This document shows, piece by piece, positions 18,482 through 26,977 of a DNA stretch of 47,545 bases. The position numbers and the translations under genes were made by a program. The stretch is from assembly GCA_947450605.1 (NCBI GenBank), contig CANFWB010000011.1:1-47545 (forward strand). The letters are read 5' to 3'. Below the pieces are notes generated by a model that was given only the letters and a program-made list of their open reading frames with translations, had not been told where the DNA came from and searched no databases. Origin of the DNA: Burkholderiaceae bacterium. GTDB lineage: Bacteria > Pseudomonadota > Gammaproteobacteria > Burkholderiales > Burkholderiaceae. Within the stretch, counting starts at the first letter, position 1, and every line of letters begins with the position of its first letter.

Positions 18482-19216
18482 TCAATAATCTAAAATTTTT
18501 GAGAGAAAATCTTTGGCTCTCGGTGAGCGAGCCTCGGGATTAGCAAAGAATTCATCCTTAGTGCAATCTTCAATAATTCGCCCCTGGTCCATGAAAATTA
18601 CCCGGTGACTGACCTTGCGAGCAAACCCCATCTCGTGAGTAACGCAACACATCGTCATGCCTTCATTAGCTAATTTCACCATGACATCCAACACCTCCCC
18701 AACCATCTCCGGATCGAGCGCTGAAGTGGGCTCATCAAACAACATCACAATCGGGTCCATACTCAAGGCGCGGGCAATGGCAACCCGTTGCTGCTGTCCT
18801 CCAGATAACTGACCTGGAAATTGATCCTTTTGCGCCATCAGTCCAACGCGCTCTAGATACTTCAGGCCATGCGCCTGAGCCTCAGCAGCAGATCTTCCCA
18901 ATACTTTCATTTGGGCTAGCGTCAGATTTTCAGTAACACTGAGGTGCGGGAAAAGCTCAAAGTGCTGAAACACCATTCCAACACGGGATCTCAACTGGGG
19001 AAAATTAGTTTTGGGATCGTGTAGTGCAGTGCCATCGACCGTAATCTCACCCGCCTGGAACGGCTCAAGAGCATTCATGGTTTTAATGAGGGTGGATTTA
19101 CCAGAACCTGATGGGCCACAAATCACAACAACCTCACCTTTTTGAATCGATGTAGAGCAATCAGTTAAGACCTGAAATGATCCGTACCATTTTGAGACAT
19201 TTTGAAGTTCAATCAT
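18482..19216 (-). CDS. gltL: Glutamate/aspartate ABC transporter ATP-binding protein
   Basis: ATPase of a polar amino-acid importer, 244 aa. Walker A is GPSGSGKST, the Q-loop lies in [11 protein letters not shown], the signature is [15 protein letters not shown], Walker B is [14 protein letters not shown], and the H-loop is CVTHEMGFA. It is the last gene of the gltIJKL-type operon, 30 bp after the second permease gene. Confidence 0.95.
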   Translation of the reverse strand: MIELQNVSKWYGSFQVLTDCSTSIQKGEVVVICGPSGSGKSTLIKTMNALEPFQAGEITVDGTALHDPKTNFPQLRSRVGMVFQHFELFPHLSVTENLTLAQMKVLGRSAAEAQAHGLKYLERVGLMAQKDQFPGQLSGGQQQRVAIARALSMDPIVMLFDEPTSALDPEMVGEVLDVMVKLANEGMTMCCVTHEMGFARKVSHRVIFMDQGRIIEDCTKDEFFANPEARSPRAKDFLSKILDY

Positions 19217-19246
19217 GATGAGCTAGATAGTATGTTCTGCGTTGAA

Positions 19247-19915
19247 TTAACGGATGATGGCAAGACGAGCTTGAATATTGCGCACCACCTTGGAGAGTGA
19301 GAAGCAAATCACAAAGTAAGTGGCGGCAGCCAAAATATAAGTTTCCATTGGACGGCCATAGTTTTTGCCAGCAATCTCAAATCCCTTTAGCAAATCATAG
19401 GCGCCGATGGCATAGACCAAAGAGGTGTCTTGGAACAAGACGATTGTCTGGGTCATCAACACCGGGATCATATTTCTAAAAGCTTGAGGCAAAACCACTA
19501 GTCGCATGTTCTGGCTATAAGTCATCCCCAAGGCCTCCCCGGCATCAGTTTGGCCCCTGGGTACAGACTGAATACCAGCACGCACAATCTCAGAAAAGAA
19601 TGCCGCCTCAAAGGCAATGAAAGTAATGGTCGCAGAGAGATCTGCGCCAATGGGCCGGCCAATCAGCATTGGAATAAGCAGGAAGAACCAGAGTATGACC
19701 ATCACCAATGGAATAGATCGCATCGTATTAACGTAAAACGTCGCTGGATAAACTAATGCAGGCCGACCCGACAATCTCATAAGCGCCAGAAATGTCCCAA
19801 ATAGAATGCCGCCTGCTGTGGCCAACAGCGTCAACTGAACGCTAAATAACAAGCCCTTCAGGATGTATTGGGTAAATAGTTCCCAGTTATAAAAACTGAG
19901 GTCTAAGCTCAACAT
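19247..19915 (-). CDS. gltK: Glutamate/aspartate ABC transporter permease GltK
   Basis: A 222-aa HisM-family permease with about five membrane helices and the EAA loop around SVPRGQTDAGEALGMTYSQ, which contacts the ATPase. The N-terminal YNWELFTQYILKGLLFSVQLT segment is typical of GltK. It lies 11 bp downstream of gltJ. Confidence 0.93.
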   Translation of the reverse strand: MLSLDLSFYNWELFTQYILKGLLFSVQLTLLATAGGILFGTFLALMRLSGRPALVYPATFYVNTMRSIPLVMVILWFFLLIPMLIGRPIGADLSATITFIAFEAAFFSEIVRAGIQSVPRGQTDAGEALGMTYSQNMRLVVLPQAFRNMIPVLMTQTIVLFQDTSLVYAIGAYDLLKGFEIAGKNYGRPMETYILAAATYFVICFSLSKVVRNIQARLAIIR

Positions 19916-19926
19916 ATCATCGACCT

Positions 19927-20715
19927 TTAGTGCGCCAAGCTGGCATCATTAGATGCAATAAATCCCGGGACACGGGTGCGCCTCTCTATTTGCGCCATCA
20001 CGCGATTGACGGCAAATGCGGAGAGTGCATATAACAGTGTCACCGCCAAATAAATTTCCACTCCCCTAGATGTTTCTTCTTGGGCTTGCATCGCAAACAA
20101 GGTTAACTCTGGAACAGAAACTGCAAAGGCTACTGATGAATTCTTAATGAGATTCATACTCTCTGAGGTCAGGGGCGGAATCACGATGCGTAATGCCATT
20201 GGCAAGAGCACATAGCGATAACTTTGAGCGGTAGTGAGACCTAAGGCCATCGCAGCCGCAGCCTGCCCACGTGGCAAGGCCTGAATACCCGCCCTGACCT
20301 GCTCTGCAATGCGAGCTGAAGTGAAAAACCCTAAGGCAACGCTCACCAGCCAATAAGCTGGCACCAACTTTAAAGGCAGCACAAATGCGGGAATGACGTG
20401 GTACCAAAGAAATACTTGAACCAAGATGGGGATATTTCTAAACAACTCCACCCACATAGTCGACAGCCGAATGAAGAATTCATTTAGTGTGCTGGTATTG
20501 GGTAAGGTGCGTAAGGTACCCATCACCACACCCAAAACTAAGGCAATACTTAAGCCAAGGCCTGCTACCGCGAGAGTCCAGCCCCAAGCTTTCATCAGCC
20601 AGTCTAAATAACTTGGGTCGCTGTTGTGGGCAAGGCCCAATAGAGCAGAGAAGCAGTGCTCTACCACCTCGCCGTCTAAGGTGTTTTTGCAGAACACGCC
20701 TAAATCTAAAGACAT
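19927..20715 (-). CDS. gltJ: Glutamate/aspartate ABC transporter permease GltJ
   Basis: A 262-aa HisM-family permease with the EAA loop near ALPRGQAAAAMALGLTTAQS and about five or six membrane helices. Longer N- and C-terminal ends than GltK, as in known GltJ. Second gene of the operon, 33 bp downstream of the binding-protein gene. Confidence 0.93.
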   Translation of the reverse strand: MSLDLGVFCKNTLDGEVVEHCFSALLGLAHNSDPSYLDWLMKAWGWTLAVAGLGLSIALVLGVVMGTLRTLPNTSTLNEFFIRLSTMWVELFRNIPILVQVFLWYHVIPAFVLPLKLVPAYWLVSVALGFFTSARIAEQVRAGIQALPRGQAAAAMALGLTTAQSYRYVLLPMALRIVIPPLTSESMNLIKNSSVAFAVSVPELTLFAMQAQEETSRGVEIYLAVTLLYALSAFAVNRVMAQIERRTRVPGFIASNDASLAH

Positions 20716-20748
20716 ATTATTTATTCGACTTGATTGAATTACTTCAGC

Positions 20749-21663
20749 TTACTTTTTTGCGTAATCTTCTGCAGGCTTATCGTTCAGATTAGCCCAAGCA
20801 TTTTTAGTGGCGGGAGATAGCTCAAGACCTACAACGATATTTTTTGGCGGTATCGGCTTCAAAAACCACTTAGTCCATAGCGCAGGCATCTTGCCATTCG
20901 CAACCATCTTCGCAATGGCTGCATTTACGGCCGCTTTAAATTCAGGATCATTTTTTGGGACCATGATGGCAATGGGTTCTGTTGATAGGACTTCACCGAC
21001 AATTTTGTAGTCCTTAGGATTCTTTGCATTAGCGATATTGCCAGCCAAAATTGAACTATCCATTACGAAAGCATCTGCACGTCCAGACTCAAGCAATAAA
21101 AAACTATCCGCGTGATCTTTACCAAACACTTCATCAAAATTGACGCCATTGGCTTTTTCATGTTTTCGCAAAAGCTGAACAGAGGTTGTGCCAGTCGTTG
21201 TAGCAACCTTCTTGCCCGCCAATTGAGAAATGGAGTTAATGCCTGAGTTAGCCTTAACTGCAATGCGCACTTCTTCAATATAGAGAGTATTGGCAAAACC
21301 AACATCCTTGGCACGCGCACTATTGTTCGTTGTTGTGCCGCACTCGATATCCACTGTGCCGTTTTGGACTAATGGGACGCGATTTTGCGAGGTAACTGGT
21401 TGATAGTTAATGCGCAGAGTGTTCAAGCCCAGCTTGTCTTTGATGTCCGCCAAAATCATTCGACAAACTTCAACATGGTAGCCATCAAAACGGCTATCAC
21501 CAGTGGTGTAGGACATAGGTATGGACGATTCGCGCACCCCCATGGTCACAGTAGCAGTAGACTTTATCTTGTCCAGGGTCGGACTTGCCGCATGGGCATT
21601 TAGCCCAACCAGCAATAATGTGACGGCCGCCAGAAAGCCTTTGCTGATTTTGATCATTTTCAC
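20749..21663 (-). CDS. gltI: Glutamate/aspartate periplasmic binding protein
   Basis: Periplasmic solute-binding protein, 304 aa, with a signal peptide (about 1-25, cleavage near AHAA-S) and the type II binding-protein fold. GVRESSIPMSY, the ligand-contact segment LAGKKVATTTGTTS, and C-terminal ALWTKWFLKPIPP are typical of the family. First gene of the operon. The ribosome-binding site GGAG lies upstream of the ATG. Confidence 0.93.
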   Translation of the reverse strand: MKMIKISKGFLAAVTLLLVGLNAHAASPTLDKIKSTATVTMGVRESSIPMSYTTGDSRFDGYHVEVCRMILADIKDKLGLNTLRINYQPVTSQNRVPLVQNGTVDIECGTTTNNSARAKDVGFANTLYIEEVRIAVKANSGINSISQLAGKKVATTTGTTSVQLLRKHEKANGVNFDEVFGKDHADSFLLLESGRADAFVMDSSILAGNIANAKNPKDYKIVGEVLSTEPIAIMVPKNDPEFKAAVNAAIAKMVANGKMPALWTKWFLKPIPPKNIVVGLELSPATKNAWANLNDKPAEDYAKK

Positions 21664-21754
21664 GAATTTCTCCTATCGCCTCTCAACACCCATGTATTAA
21701 CAGAAAGTATATAGGGCAATAGGGATCTAAAACATGGAGGATTAATAAAAGCAT

Positions 21755-21786
21755 GGGGAATGTACCCCGTCCTACAGGACTAGGAC
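21755..21786 (-). terminator. Probable tandem-hairpin terminator after the tautomerase gene
   Basis: On the minus strand, right after the stop of the tautomerase-like gene, GTCCTA/TAGGAC (6-nt loop) is followed by GGGG/CCCC (6-nt loop) and then ATGCTTTTATT. Both stems are short, so this is a moderate call. Confidence 0.4.
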
Positions 21787-22227
21787 TTAATCCTTGATCC
21801 AGGTTAACTTTGTTTGTACGGATGCCGGTAAGGTTGAAAACCAGGCTTTATCACTCCCTACAGATGGCAAAATTTGTCCGTATTCAATCATCATGGATGG
21901 CGCAAGTTCATCGAGATACGCCCATATTTGATGGCCGGCCAGCTTGGTAGTCCTTTGAATCGCAATTTCAATCTCTACCAGTAATTGTTTTTTAATCTGC
22001 TCACTTCGACCATGTCTAATCTGACCACTTAAAAAGATATGGGGCTCATCAAGCAAGACGCCGCCGATGAAACAATCATGAAGATCAAGCTCTTTGAAGA
22101 TGACTTGAGCAAAGTAAGCCTCGGCACCCGTGACATTGGCATGAATCTGAGTAATCTCTTGTGCGAGGATAAATTTTTGATGGGTATTTAAAGATATACC
22201 CGCGTAATAGACGCTGTATGTTGCCAT
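21787..22227 (-). CDS. Tautomerase-superfamily (cis-CaaD-like) protein
   Basis: 146 aa from the ATG at 22227, preceded by GGGGGC. The two-part beta-alpha-beta layout and the stretches LAQEITQIHANVTGAEAYFAQVIFKE and SGQIRHGRSEQIKKQLL resemble the long 4-oxalocrotonate tautomerase/cis-3-chloroacrylate dehalogenase group. Those enzymes use an N-terminal proline exposed after Met removal. Here residue 2 is Ala, so the usual catalytic base is missing unless another start is used. Function unassigned. Transcribed alone, upstream of gltI on the same strand. Confidence 0.65.
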   Translation of the reverse strand: MATYSVYYAGISLNTHQKFILAQEITQIHANVTGAEAYFAQVIFKELDLHDCFIGGVLLDEPHIFLSGQIRHGRSEQIKKQLLVEIEIAIQRTTKLAGHQIWAYLDELAPSMMIEYGQILPSVGSDKAWFSTLPASVQTKLTWIKD

Positions 22228-22275
22228 CCAAGCCCCCAAGGAAGTTAAGGGGTAATACTAGCGGTGATTTATTAA

Positions 22276-22821
22276 GTATTTGTTACGGGAGGGGTAGAGG
22301 CTACAGCGACCTATCTTGATATATGGCTAATGCGTAGAGTAGTTAACTACATCAGGGTTGGGTACAGTGCGACGAACTATGCGATGTGGCTATTGAGCAA
22401 AGAGATCCGTCAAAAGCCTCTTGCTGAGTTAAGGTTAATCCTTGCAGAGCGTCTCAATAAGGATGATGTCGACTTTGAGGGGCATGAGGCTAAGGGTCGT
22501 GAGGGCATCAATGACCTGAGGCTAAATCAATTTAGCAAACGCTATATCTACCATCTGCTCGCACCCATGACAGCCTATATAGAAGTTGGTGCAGGTCGTC
22601 CTGACCTCTTTGATAAGCATGTTGATCGTGATAGCAAGAATGCCTTGGATATAGAGCATATATGGGCAGATAAATACGCACCCTTTAAAGATCAGTTTGA
22701 TTCTCAAGAAGAGTTCCAGCGATGGAGAAACCATATTGCCGGACTTCTACTGCTACCTGCGGATGTAAATAGAAGCTATCAAGATAAGTCATACGTAGAT
22801 ACCCCTCTGGCAATCGTATAA
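22276..22821 (+). pseudogene. Truncated GmrSD-type (DUF262/DUF1524) restriction gene
   Basis: The open frame starts at a stop at 22273-22275, and homology-like sequence (VEATATYLDIWLMRRVVNY) begins before the first ATG at 22330, so the gene has lost its 5' part, including the DUF262 ParB/Srx-like NTP-dependent domain. What remains is the linker and the DUF1524 HNH-type nuclease core: LDIEHIWADKYAPF and WRNHIAGLLLLPADVNRSYQDKSY. The frame then ends abruptly at TPLAIV, before the usual C-terminal section. Intact proteins of this type are type IV modification-dependent restriction enzymes of over 500 aa. It lies next to a tRNA pair and is probably a relic of an inserted defence gene. Confidence 0.75.
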
Positions 22822-22914
22822 CGTGCCTATAAAAGGTTATTACCCCTAACCTAAGCACTTTTGCAATCTTCCGAAATATCAATGGGCTGGCCCTGAGTCA
22901 AAAGCTTTTTAACT

Positions 22915-22966
22915 TGGTCAGGATTTGGCCAGGATTTATACAATTTGGTCAGGATTCGTTGTATAA
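22915..22966. repeat. Three 11-bp direct repeats with an overlapping 8-bp inverted repeat
   Basis: TGG(T/C)CAGGATT occurs at 22915, 22926 and 22946. The last copy sits in the loop of an inverted repeat, TTATACAA (22936-22943) / TTGTATAA (22959-22966). The region lies between the restriction-gene relic and tRNA-Arg and has no gene. It could be a decayed recombination or operator site. The rest of 22822-23055 shows nothing recognisable. Confidence 0.5.
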
Positions 22967-23055
22967 ATAAATCTAGTCCAAGATTTAAAAAGCGGCAAAG
23001 AATGCGGTAAAGGATTGAATTTAAAGGCGAAGCCGAACAGTCTGATGAGTTTGTT

Positions 23056-23132
<77 letters not shown>

Positions 23133-23171
23133 TTAGTACTGGGACTGAATACGTACGACTAAAAGAATTGG

Positions 23172-23248
23172 TGGTCGGAGTACAAGGATTCGAACCTTGG
23201 ACCCCCTGCTCCCAAAGCAGGTGCGCTACCAGGCTGCGCTACACTCCG
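23172..23248 (-). tRNA. tRNA-Pro (anticodon TGG)
   Basis: A 77-nt cloverleaf on the minus strand with encoded CCA. The acceptor is CGGAGTG/TACTCCG. The D-arm has AGCGCAGCCTGGTAGCGC, typical of tRNA-Pro. The anticodon arm is CCTGC-TTTGGGA-GCAGG, and the T-arm has GGTTCGAATCC. Probably co-transcribed with tRNA-Arg. Confidence 0.95.
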
Positions 23249-23308
23249 ACGGAACCGATATTCTACACCGAGATGGCCCATCGAAGCAAATCCTGTAAGA
23301 TTCATGGG

Positions 23309-23674
23309 ATGGGCGCCTTATTTTTAAGCAAATTCAGAAATCGATTGACGGGGGTTATTGCCCTTAGTTTTCTGGTGCTCACTTTGCTGGGAACCCATTG
23401 GCTTGGCTTTGCCCACGGCATCGCCCACTCCGGAATTCACCATCAAAATAGTGAGCTCAGCTGCGTAGATCAGTCGCCAACCCTTGGGCACAGTTCAGCT
23501 AGTTGCCATCTGCTCGATGCACTCACGCTGGCCGGATTTATTACTTCTGCACCCTCCTCATTTGCAGTTTTCATTTCCCTCAACATCTTCAAGCTCGTTG
23601 TTAGCGAGTCAGCACCAATCCGGACTCAGGTTGGTCTCTATCAATCGAGAGCGCCACCTAGCTTCATCCTGTAA
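23309..23674 (+). CDS. Small His-rich membrane protein upstream of the ZnuD-like receptor
   Basis: 121 aa from the ATG at 23309; a start at 23273 is also in frame. It has a first hydrophobic segment (about 14-27), then a His-rich stretch HWLGFAHGIAHSGIHHQ, two cysteines in the following loop (SCVDQ and SCHLL), and a second hydrophobic region. This resembles DUF2946-like small proteins often found beside metal-uptake receptors. The His/Cys cluster could bind zinc or copper. It lies 87 bp upstream of the receptor gene on the same strand. Confidence 0.6.
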   Translation: MGALFLSKFRNRLTGVIALSFLVLTLLGTHWLGFAHGIAHSGIHHQNSELSCVDQSPTLGHSSASCHLLDALTLAGFITSAPSSFAVFISLNIFKLVVSESAPIRTQVGLYQSRAPPSFIL

Positions 23675-23761
23675 ATCTCGTCCTTGCCAAGCTGATGCCT
23701 GGCTTACCGATTTATTGAATGCCTTACTACCGAGTGCATTCTTCAGAATGAAAGCTTCAAC

Positions 23762-25870
23762 ATGCTTCACCCGAAAAATGTTTTAAGGAAACAGAAATTC
23801 ATTTTTGTTTTCATCTCTGGACTTCTGGGCTCAACTACGTTTGCCCAATCCACAGTGGAAAGTTTTGAAATCACTGCAACTGGATCACAAGAGGCCACTC
23901 AAAGTATTTTGACGCCTACGAAAGTCCTTCAAGGAGATGAGCTACTCAATAAACTAGGTAGCACTCTAGGCGCAACCTTAGCCAATGAGTTGGGTGTCTC
24001 TGCCACGGGTTATGGCGCAGGCTCATCGCGACCAGTCATTCGCGGTCTTGAAGGCTCACGTGTGCAGATTTTGCAAAATGGTTTATCTGTTGGCGATGTT
24101 TCCAATATCTCGCAAGACCATGCTGTGGGCAACAATATGCAAAATGCACATCAAGTAGAAATCTTGCGGGGTGCAGCCGCCCTACTGTATGGCTCGGGTT
24201 CAAGTGGTGGCCTGGTGAATGTGGTGAACGACCGGATCTTAACCAATCTGCCAGATAGGCCAACAGGCGCACTGAACACGAGTTATGAGACTGTCAACAA
24301 TGGTCGTGCTGGTGCCCTGGAGCTCGACGGCGCATTTGGTTCAGTTGCAGTACATATGGATACTGCCATTAACAATGCCAATAATTACCGCATACCTGGC
24401 AACTCAACACAGTCACAAGGTGAACCCGCTGGTGGCTGGACTGTTCCACCTGATGGCAATGGTGGTAATAACTATAGCGGCAAGTTACCGAATTCATATA
24501 GCACTCAAAATAATTTAGGGTTCGGCGTCTCTCACATTGGGGAGTCTGGCTACACCGGTGTTTCCGTGGAGCGCTTAAATAACAACTACGGCATTCCAAC
24601 ACCTGAAGGTGGTTCGATCAACCAGTCACAGAATCGATATGACCTGCAGCATCAAACACGCGATCCATTTACTGGTTTTTCTTCTTTCAAATTTAGCGCG
24701 GCCAATTCAAATTACAACCATACTGAATTTAATAATGTCGGCGCAGCAGCATCGCAATGGAAAAACATCGCTAATGAGGCTCGCCTAGAATTAGCCCATA
24801 ACCCCATTGCCGGCTGGAAGGGCATTTTCGGTGCACAGGTCACTGCGGCATCGCTCAATGCTAGCGAAGTCAATACGGGCAGCTACGCAATTATTCCGCC
24901 CACCAAAACCAATTCCAATGCCTTGTTTTGGATTGAAGAAGGTAAATGGAATTCTTTGCAAGGAAGCCTGGGTCTTCGCTACAACAATGTTGCCCAGAAC
25001 CCCAACTTAGGGACCACTCTGGAACCTCAACCAACTATACCTCCGATTGGTGGGGTAACTCCCAGCATTGCTTTGCAGAATCGCAACTTCAATCTCATGT
25101 CTTATTCGGCTGGGGGGCTATGGGGCTTCATGCAAGGCTATGGCACTGGGATCGCTTATACGGTTTCGCAACGGGCGCCAAGCGCACAAGAGCTCTACTC
25201 TTATGGCGCACATGAATCTACTGCCACTTTTGATATTGGCAATCCCAACCTCACCAAAGAGACTTCACATAATTTAGAGTTTAATATTCAAAAGACTAGT
25301 GGATTGGTGAGGAGCAAGGCGAGCGTCTATGCCAATCGCTTCAATAATTACATCTACGGTTACTACACTGGTACATCCATCAATAATCCGGGCCAAGAAG
25401 GCAATGGATTTAATGTAGTTACTGCACAGCAAGCGGCAGCCACTATCAAGGGCATTGAGGGCGAGCTGACCTATAACTGGAATCAAGCCGGCCTAGGTGC
25501 TCGCGTCTTTGGTGATGCCTCACAAGGTACTTTTGATGCAGGGGGTAATCTCCCCTTGCAGCCAGCACCCCGTTTGGGCGCAGAAGTAGCGCATCAGAAA
25601 AATGGTTGGTTGACCAATGCAAGCTATATCTATAGTTATCAACAGAATCGATTGGCGAGCTGGGAGCAAGGTCCAGCCCCAAGTTACAACCTATTGAATG
25701 CTGGCATCTCCTATACAGAAAGAGTACGAGATGTGAATTGGACGGTGTATATGAACTTGAAAAACTTACTCAATGAACAAATTCGATATGCAACCACACC
25801 GATGGCAGTAAGACTGTATGCACCCCAGCCTGGAAGAAGTTTAATGGTAGGCTTGAGAGGTGCCTTTTAA
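23762..25870 (+). CDS. TonB-dependent receptor, ZnuD-like
   Basis: An outer-membrane receptor of 702 aa: signal peptide (about 1-29, FAQS), a plug domain (about 35-155) with RPVIRGLEGSRVQIL and VEILRGAAALLYGSG, then a beta-barrel ending in an aromatic residue (GLRGAF). The barrel carries QRAPSAQELYSYGAHESTA and FDIGNPNLTKETSHNLE, hallmarks of the ZnuD zinc-receptor branch of the family. It probably imports zinc, or possibly haem, across the outer membrane using TonB energy. I see no convincing Zur box in the gap before it. Confidence 0.85.
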   Translation: MLHPKNVLRKQKFIFVFISGLLGSTTFAQSTVESFEITATGSQEATQSILTPTKVLQGDELLNKLGSTLGATLANELGVSATGYGAGSSRPVIRGLEGSRVQILQNGLSVGDVSNISQDHAVGNNMQNAHQVEILRGAAALLYGSGSSGGLVNVVNDRILTNLPDRPTGALNTSYETVNNGRAGALELDGAFGSVAVHMDTAINNANNYRIPGNSTQSQGEPAGGWTVPPDGNGGNNYSGKLPNSYSTQNNLGFGVSHIGESGYTGVSVERLNNNYGIPTPEGGSINQSQNRYDLQHQTRDPFTGFSSFKFSAANSNYNHTEFNNVGAAASQWKNIANEARLELAHNPIAGWKGIFGAQVTAASLNASEVNTGSYAIIPPTKTNSNALFWIEEGKWNSLQGSLGLRYNNVAQNPNLGTTLEPQPTIPPIGGVTPSIALQNRNFNLMSYSAGGLWGFMQGYGTGIAYTVSQRAPSAQELYSYGAHESTATFDIGNPNLTKETSHNLEFNIQKTSGLVRSKASVYANRFNNYIYGYYTGTSINNPGQEGNGFNVVTAQQAAATIKGIEGELTYNWNQAGLGARVFGDASQGTFDAGGNLPLQPAPRLGAEVAHQKNGWLTNASYIYSYQQNRLASWEQGPAPSYNLLNAGISYTERVRDVNWTVYMNLKNLLNEQIRYATTPMAVRLYAPQPGRSLMVGLRGAF

Positions 25871-25883
25871 GGCAAATGCAGTA

Positions 25884-26408
25884 CTACAAGTACAGCATTG
25901 CCAATGCCCCAAGGCCGCCCGAGCCCAGAATCAGGTAAACGGGATTCAGCTTTGTTTTTAGGATGAGATAAAACGTGATTAATGCGAGCGCCAAAGTGGT
26001 CGGGCTCACAATGGATGCCTTGCCAACTGCATAAACTCCGGATGCCATGAGTCCAAGGGAAATAGGTTCCAAGGCACTCTGAACGGCTCTACGCCAAGGG
26101 CTCTCACCAAGTCGATTCCAAAGCCTGCCAACGTAAAAGCAGAGAATGCTGGAAGGCAAAAAGAATGAAAGCAGAACAATACCTGCACCAATGAGGCCAG
26201 CTAATTGGTAACCAATCACCAATACCATCAGCATATTGGGCCCAGGGGCTAATTGACCAAAACTATAGATATGAACAAATTGGGTATGGTCGATACCAAA
26301 CTGATGAAACAATAAGGATTGCATCTCAGGCAGCACTGCAGTGCCACCCCCTACCGCCAAAATGGAGAGCAGTGCAAAGCTCAGAGCGAGATTGATTAAC
26401 AGAGTCAT
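25884..26408 (-). CDS. chrA: Chromate transporter, second half-size subunit
   Basis: 174 aa from the ATG at 26408. It overlaps the stop of the preceding half by four bases (ATGA), so it is translationally coupled. ChrA (CHR family) features are the GGGTAVLPEMQ segment and FGQLAPGPNMLMV. Short-chain CHR proteins act as pairs that pump chromate out by exchange. An upstream extension of the open frame to 26543 lies inside the other subunit and is not used. Confidence 0.85.
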   Translation of the reverse strand: MTLLINLALSFALLSILAVGGGTAVLPEMQSLLFHQFGIDHTQFVHIYSFGQLAPGPNMLMVLVIGYQLAGLIGAGIVLLSFFLPSSILCFYVGRLWNRLGESPWRRAVQSALEPISLGLMASGVYAVGKASIVSPTTLALALITFYLILKTKLNPVYLILGSGGLGALAMLYL

Positions 26409-26977
26409 GCGCTTTGACGTGGACGGTAAAGATAGATTGCTACGGGGGCCATGATCAACAACACTATCGGCAGAGATAATTTGGCAATGCTCATCAATAA
26501 GAAGGTAGCCACAATAATCAGCAGCGACTTCAAATGACGCCAATTATCCTCACCGATGCGGTAAGTGATTGCTGCTAGCAGACCGCTAGCAGCGGCTGCA
26601 ATGCCAATCAAAATCAAATTTGCCAGAGGATGGTCTGAAGCACTAGCGTACAGAATACCCATACCCAAAACAAATACACTACCCGGCAGGATGAGACCAA
26701 TGGTGGCCATGAATGCACCTAAGGCACCACGGAGATGATCCCCTGACAACACGGCCATATTGACTGAATTGAGGCCGGGCATCGTTTGGCTAATCGCCAG
26801 ATAAGCCATGAATTCATCTGAAGATAGCCACTGACGCTTCTCCACCAAGAGGATGCGTTCATAAGCCATAATCCCGCCGCCAAAACTAATGGCGCCAATC
26901 ATCAGAAACTGAAGAAATAGATCGCTCAGATTCGGGGGGGTTAACTTGGCAACCGAAATGTTAGCGCCTAGAGTCAC
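26405..26977 (-). CDS. chrA: Chromate transporter, first half-size subunit
   Basis: 190 aa, starting with GTG at 26977, which overlaps the stop of the CYTH gene (GTGA). The CHR-family signature is visible: ISFGGGIMAYERILLVEKRQW, followed by SQTMPGLNSVN, with Leu where the PGP motif usually has a second proline. About five or six membrane helices. It forms the inner-membrane anion carrier together with the next gene. The unusual company (PPK2 and CYTH upstream) is discussed under findings. Confidence 0.85.
   Translation of the reverse strand: MTLGANISVAKLTPPNLSDLFLQFLMIGAISFGGGIMAYERILLVEKRQWLSSDEFMAYLAISQTMPGLNSVNMAVLSGDHLRGALGAFMATIGLILPGSVFVLGMGILYASASDHPLANLILIGIAAAASGLLAAITYRIGEDNWRHLKSLLIIVATFLLMSIAKLSLPIVLLIMAPVAIYLYRPRQSA

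Noticed and set aside
22822..22914. Possible continuation of the GmrSD gene in another frame
   Set aside because: A frame stays open (with NINGLALSQKLF), but it lacks the expected C-terminal DUF1524 sequence.
26409..26543. Upstream extension of the second chrA frame
   Set aside because: It overlaps the end of the first chrA gene out of frame. The ATGA overlap at 26405-26408 gives the natural start.
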